40,122 nucleotides of DNA, taken from IMG/VR virus record IMGVR_UViG_3300022752_000160, positions 1 through 40,122 of that record. One strand, given 5' to 3'. Below are positions 37,713-40,122 of this stretch, one piece after another (positions within the stretch are counted from its first letter, which is position 1; the number at the start of each line of letters is the position of its first letter). A model generated the notes under the pieces. The model was not told the origin of the DNA, did no database searches, and was given only the letters and a program-made list of their open reading frames with translations. Source of the stretch: a virus. The position numbers were made by a program, and so were the translations under genes.

Positions 37713-39923
37713 TTATACAGAACGAATGGTGATTACTAGAGTTCCACCGAACCCTGAGAATCGTTTATCGGTAGGTGTACGGTTTACGAAATCAATCTCT
37801 TCAATGAGACCAATGTAGGACTCACCGGTACGGAAGTCCTCAACTCTAATAGTGTCGCCAACATTTTCAATACCTTCTATCTGCTGCATTCTCTGCCACG
37901 CAGAACCTTCATATCCAACCTGAACTCCGAACTTATCCATCTCGTGGTCATAGCAGAAGACTGGATACTGAATGAGGCGTTGACGTGGGATAGCAGGCAA
38001 AGCTTTGACTTGATAACCAGTAAATACTGGTGATGCTGTATCTACATTACCAAGGCTAAAGATAAACTTAAAGCCTAGATATTGTTGAGCCGATGGTGGG
38101 TAACCAACCCCAAGTTCTCCAACTGAATCACCTTGAGTAAAGGTACCAAGGCCATACTCAACTTCATCTGCATCAACAGACTTGACTTCTAGGCTTCCAT
38201 TAGCGGTGTCAAACTGTGGCAAGATGAGCTTAAATATCTTAGCTTCTAGTGTGTTATAGCGGATGAATCCAGTACGTAGATATCCTTGCCATACATAACG
38301 GGTAGCAGACTCAATATAAACAGAGCCATCGCTATTTGTGTAATTAGTAGTAAATGCAATGCGTTCTGTTCCATCAATAAAAGCACAGGCAGTAGTTCTG
38401 CGACCTGTAACTCTGCTACCTGACGTCTCTGGGTAGTAATACGTATCCCAGGCGTAGGGAAATAGAAGTGTTCCAGTCTGAGTTCCAAGGTCAATACGTG
38501 TGGTTCCTGGAGCACCATCTACGTTTGTAGCAGCCCAGACATATTGACCACGAGCTGCAAAGTCATAGACTGGTTGCTCTGATTCAAATAGTAGTGGACC
38601 ATAAGCAAGTGAGCCGTCATCTGCTACAGCAGCAACTCGAACTCCAAGGCTGGTGCCGATGAGCATATAGCCAAGGTAGTAATAGATACGGAAGATAAGT
38701 TCTCCGCTAGGCATTTCAGCAGCGGTGATAGCGCTGGTCAGTGTAGGCATAGCACCAGCAGTTGTCAGTGTGAATTTCTGGATATTGGATTGGCTACCTG
38801 AGAAACCTGCTACATAGATAGCAGCACCAGATGAAGTAATAGTCGTGTAGGTAAAGTCATCCACTGGGTGGGTGTAAACAGCAGTAGGTAGCGCTGCTGC
38901 GTTAGTTGCAATTTCATAAACCTTGTTATTGATACAGGCAACGATACGTTCTTTGGTGAACTCCATTACTGCATTGACTACTACAACTGATGATGTCTTC
39001 CACATCAAAGTTGCTGCAGTGTTCTCATCATCGGTAAGTAGTTTCTTATACATAGCGGTCTTATCTACACCAGAGTCATCAATCAAAGCCAGCCAATAGG
39101 CATAGACTCCATCATCACAGTAGGCATAAACTCGATAAGCGCCGACGCTGGCGTAGTTTACAAAGTGTGTAACTGAACTTGAGACACTACCTGTAGCAGC
39201 CTGAGAAGCCACATTGGATGCAGTCTTGGCATAGGTAAAGGTGGTCGTGCTAGGAACCGAAGCAATCGTGTAGGTACCATTAAAGGTAGCATCCACACCG
39301 GTAACAACAATCTCCATACCAATGGATAACCCGTGAGCAGCGCTAGTGGTCAATGTAGCCACATTGCTGGTCAAGGCCTTATTGCTGACAGTTGCGGTAA
39401 TCGTTGGATAGATTTTATCAATGTCATATCCGTCAAGCATTAGGCAACCGTCGTATGTATTACCACTCTTGGTGTATTTAATAGAACGTAGAAACTGCCC
39501 TGGTCTACCAGTACCGTTGATGGCAGTGGTAGTAACGTGAGTTGGGTCAACGTCTAGAATCAAGCTAACTTGACCTTTAGTCCAGACATCACAGCCTTTG
39601 GATTCGGTGTACTGAAAGCGTAAACCTTCATCCTGAGCAGGCTCAAAGTATTTGATGCCTTGGCCTAGATGGAATGATGACTGACTACGGAACCACCAAC
39701 CAGTCAGAGACTGTTCACCAGCCTCACGGGTCTGGTCATACTGTTGCTTACGGTACTGAGCCGTGACACGACGATAGGGTGAATCATCACTAGCTGCAAT
39801 AAAAAATGGCAGACCAGCGAATGCTACATCGTACGATACTCCGGTAGCGGAATAGTTGATAGCTCCGGCAGGATTGGAAAGGGTATAGGGAATACCCTCT
39901 GTAATATCAGAACCGTAGGACAA
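37713..39923 (-). CDS. Tail protein, copy B (736 aa)
   Basis: A 736-residue protein from a TTG at 39923, chosen for AAGGAG a few bases ahead. The N-terminal 80 residues match the partial gene at 1-249. An Ig-like inserted module is seen at about 178-245 (NVATLTTSAAHGLSIGMEIV then DATFNGTYTI), of the type found in phage adhesins. A long beta-rich, propeller-like part follows. The end (VQVGYEGSAWQRMQQIEGIE, GLIEEIDFVNRTPTDKRFSG) resembles ends of tail-tip proteins. No enzymatic motif is visible. A tail or nozzle-like structure with a host-contact part is my best call. The lysis genes follow directly. Confidence 0.7.
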   Translation of the reverse strand: MSYGSDITEGIPYTLSNPAGAINYSATGVSYDVAFAGLPFFIAASDDSPYRRVTAQYRKQQYDQTREAGEQSLTGWWFRSQSSFHLGQGIKYFEPAQDEGLRFQYTESKGCDVWTKGQVSLILDVDPTHVTTTAINGTGRPGQFLRSIKYTKSGNTYDGCLMLDGYDIDKIYPTITATVSNKALTSNVATLTTSAAHGLSIGMEIVVTGVDATFNGTYTIASVPSTTTFTYAKTASNVASQAATGSVSSSVTHFVNYASVGAYRVYAYCDDGVYAYWLALIDDSGVDKTAMYKKLLTDDENTAATLMWKTSSVVVVNAVMEFTKERIVACINNKVYEIATNAAALPTAVYTHPVDDFTYTTITSSGAAIYVAGFSGSQSNIQKFTLTTAGAMPTLTSAITAAEMPSGELIFRIYYYLGYMLIGTSLGVRVAAVADDGSLAYGPLLFESEQPVYDFAARGQYVWAATNVDGAPGTTRIDLGTQTGTLLFPYAWDTYYYPETSGSRVTGRRTTACAFIDGTERIAFTTNYTNSDGSVYIESATRYVWQGYLRTGFIRYNTLEAKIFKLILPQFDTANGSLEVKSVDADEVEYGLGTFTQGDSVGELGVGYPPSAQQYLGFKFIFSLGNVDTASPVFTGYQVKALPAIPRQRLIQYPVFCYDHEMDKFGVQVGYEGSAWQRMQQIEGIENVGDTIRVEDFRTGESYIGLIEEIDFVNRTPTDKRFSGFGGTLVITIRSV

Positions 39924-39945
39924 CAGTCACTCCTTGCTTTTGTAT

Positions 39946-40104
39946 TTAGATTGAGGTCCAGCCTCGAATACTTCCGCCATCTATAGGGCATTTGAAAGGC
40001 AAGTGTCTGCCTTCTGCTATCCATTGACGATGGGCTGCATTGATAGCAGCCCAATCAATGTCGTTATTCAAACGAAACTTCGTCCCACTTCTGGTCTGCT
40101 TCAT
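39946..40104 (-). CDS. Small hypothetical protein between the cassette genes (52 aa)
   Basis: A 52-codon frame starts inside the end of the 112-residue gene homologue (ATG at 40104) and ends 22 bases before tail copy B. It reads MKQTRSGTKFRLNNDIDWAA, then INAAHRQWIAEGRHLPFKCP. The DWAAINAAHRQWI part looks protein-like. The equivalent place in copy A (250-320) has no such frame, so it may be a remnant or an insertion. No strong ribosome site. Confidence 0.4.
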   Translation of the reverse strand: MKQTRSGTKFRLNNDIDWAAINAAHRQWIAEGRHLPFKCPIDGGSIRGWTSI

Positions 40105-40122
40105 TCCAAGTGTAAGGCTTGC
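40064..40122 (-). CDS. Small tail-module protein, cassette copy B (partial, runs off right edge)
   Basis: The last 18 residues of a protein that begins beyond the right edge. KPYTWNEADQKWDEVSFE is nearly identical to the end of the 112-residue protein at 321-659 (KPYTWNEADQKWDEVVL). It lies upstream of tail copy B, just as its homologue lies upstream of tail copy A. The sequence stops inside this repeat, which may explain why the contig ends here. Confidence 0.8.
   Translation of the reverse strand, partial: KPYTWNEADQKWDEVSFE

Noticed and set aside
1-40122. Terminal redundancy joining the two ends
   Set aside because: The similar sequences at the two ends differ at many positions and lie at different distances from the edges. 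They are paralogous cassettes, not an exact terminal repeat.
1-40122. tRNA genes, integrase, ADP-ribosylating toxin, insertion sequence
   Set aside because: I looked for T-loop signatures, recombinase motifs, toxin motifs and transposase frames and saw none that I could support. A proper tRNA scan would be decisive.

Overview
This window reads as most of the genome of a lytic tailed phage of an actinobacterium, recovered as an incomplete contig. The actinobacterial host is indicated by a WhiB-family transcription factor with its four-cysteine iron-sulfur signature and a GIWGG motif (34031-34291), a fold found essentially only in Actinobacteria and their phages. By eye the base composition is moderate (mid-40s percent GC, not counted), unlike typical high-GC mycobacteriophages. 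Together with the gene set this suggests a phage of low-GC aquatic Actinobacteria; that habitat is inference. I see no integrase, no repressor of the classical type, no tRNA gene, no insertion sequence and no CRISPR array.

Layout. (1) 1-25550, minus strand: the virion operon. In transcription order it runs terminase large subunit, portal, several tiny genes, a 1768-residue giant virion protein and three companion internal proteins, scaffold, major capsid protein of N4-gp56 type, a string of very small lysine-rich genes, then a collagen-like protein, two glycosyltransferases, a connector-like protein, fibre-like proteins, a polyglycine adhesin and the first part of a tail protein that runs off the left edge. 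(2) 25551-26254: about 700 bases without a convincing gene, full of stem-loops and short repeats; a candidate control and replication-origin region. (3) 26255-30028, plus strand: a packed run of tiny overlapping genes (zinc-ribbon, membrane, acidic) ending with a lytic transglycosylase-like protein and a bidirectional terminator. (4) 30122-36339, minus strand: the early/replication operon. It carries, in transcription order, a proteasome/HslV-like Ntn hydrolase, a Cas4/RecB-like exonuclease, WhiB, a DnaB-like ATPase, a resolvase-like nuclease, a DnaG primase split over two overlapping frames, a nucleotide-metabolism-type protein, a sigma-like factor, a small nuclease and an FmdB-like zinc ribbon. 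(5) 36483-36713, plus strand: one zinc-ribbon gene. (6) 36828-40122, minus strand: holin, M15-type endolysin, a second membrane protein, and a full-length tail protein whose N-terminus closely matches the partial gene at the left edge.

Working together: WhiB, the sigma-like factor and perhaps FmdB would redirect host transcription. The helicase, primase and nucleases would replicate and recombine the genome. The virion operon builds a particle with no visible tape-measure or tail-tube gene, so a podovirus-like particle with ejection proteins is my best guess. The holin, endolysin and possibly the transglycosylase open the host cell. The two window ends carry diverged copies of one tail cassette, and they do not join in frame. 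The simplest reading is a tandem duplication, with roughly 2 kb or more missing between position 40122 and position 1.

The most interesting points are the coupled collagen-like/GT25/GT4 cluster (possible glycosylation of a virion collagen), the phage-encoded proteasome-like Ntn hydrolase, the split primase, the heavily overlapping genes at 29433-30028, and structured non-coding DNA upstream of the terminase gene.
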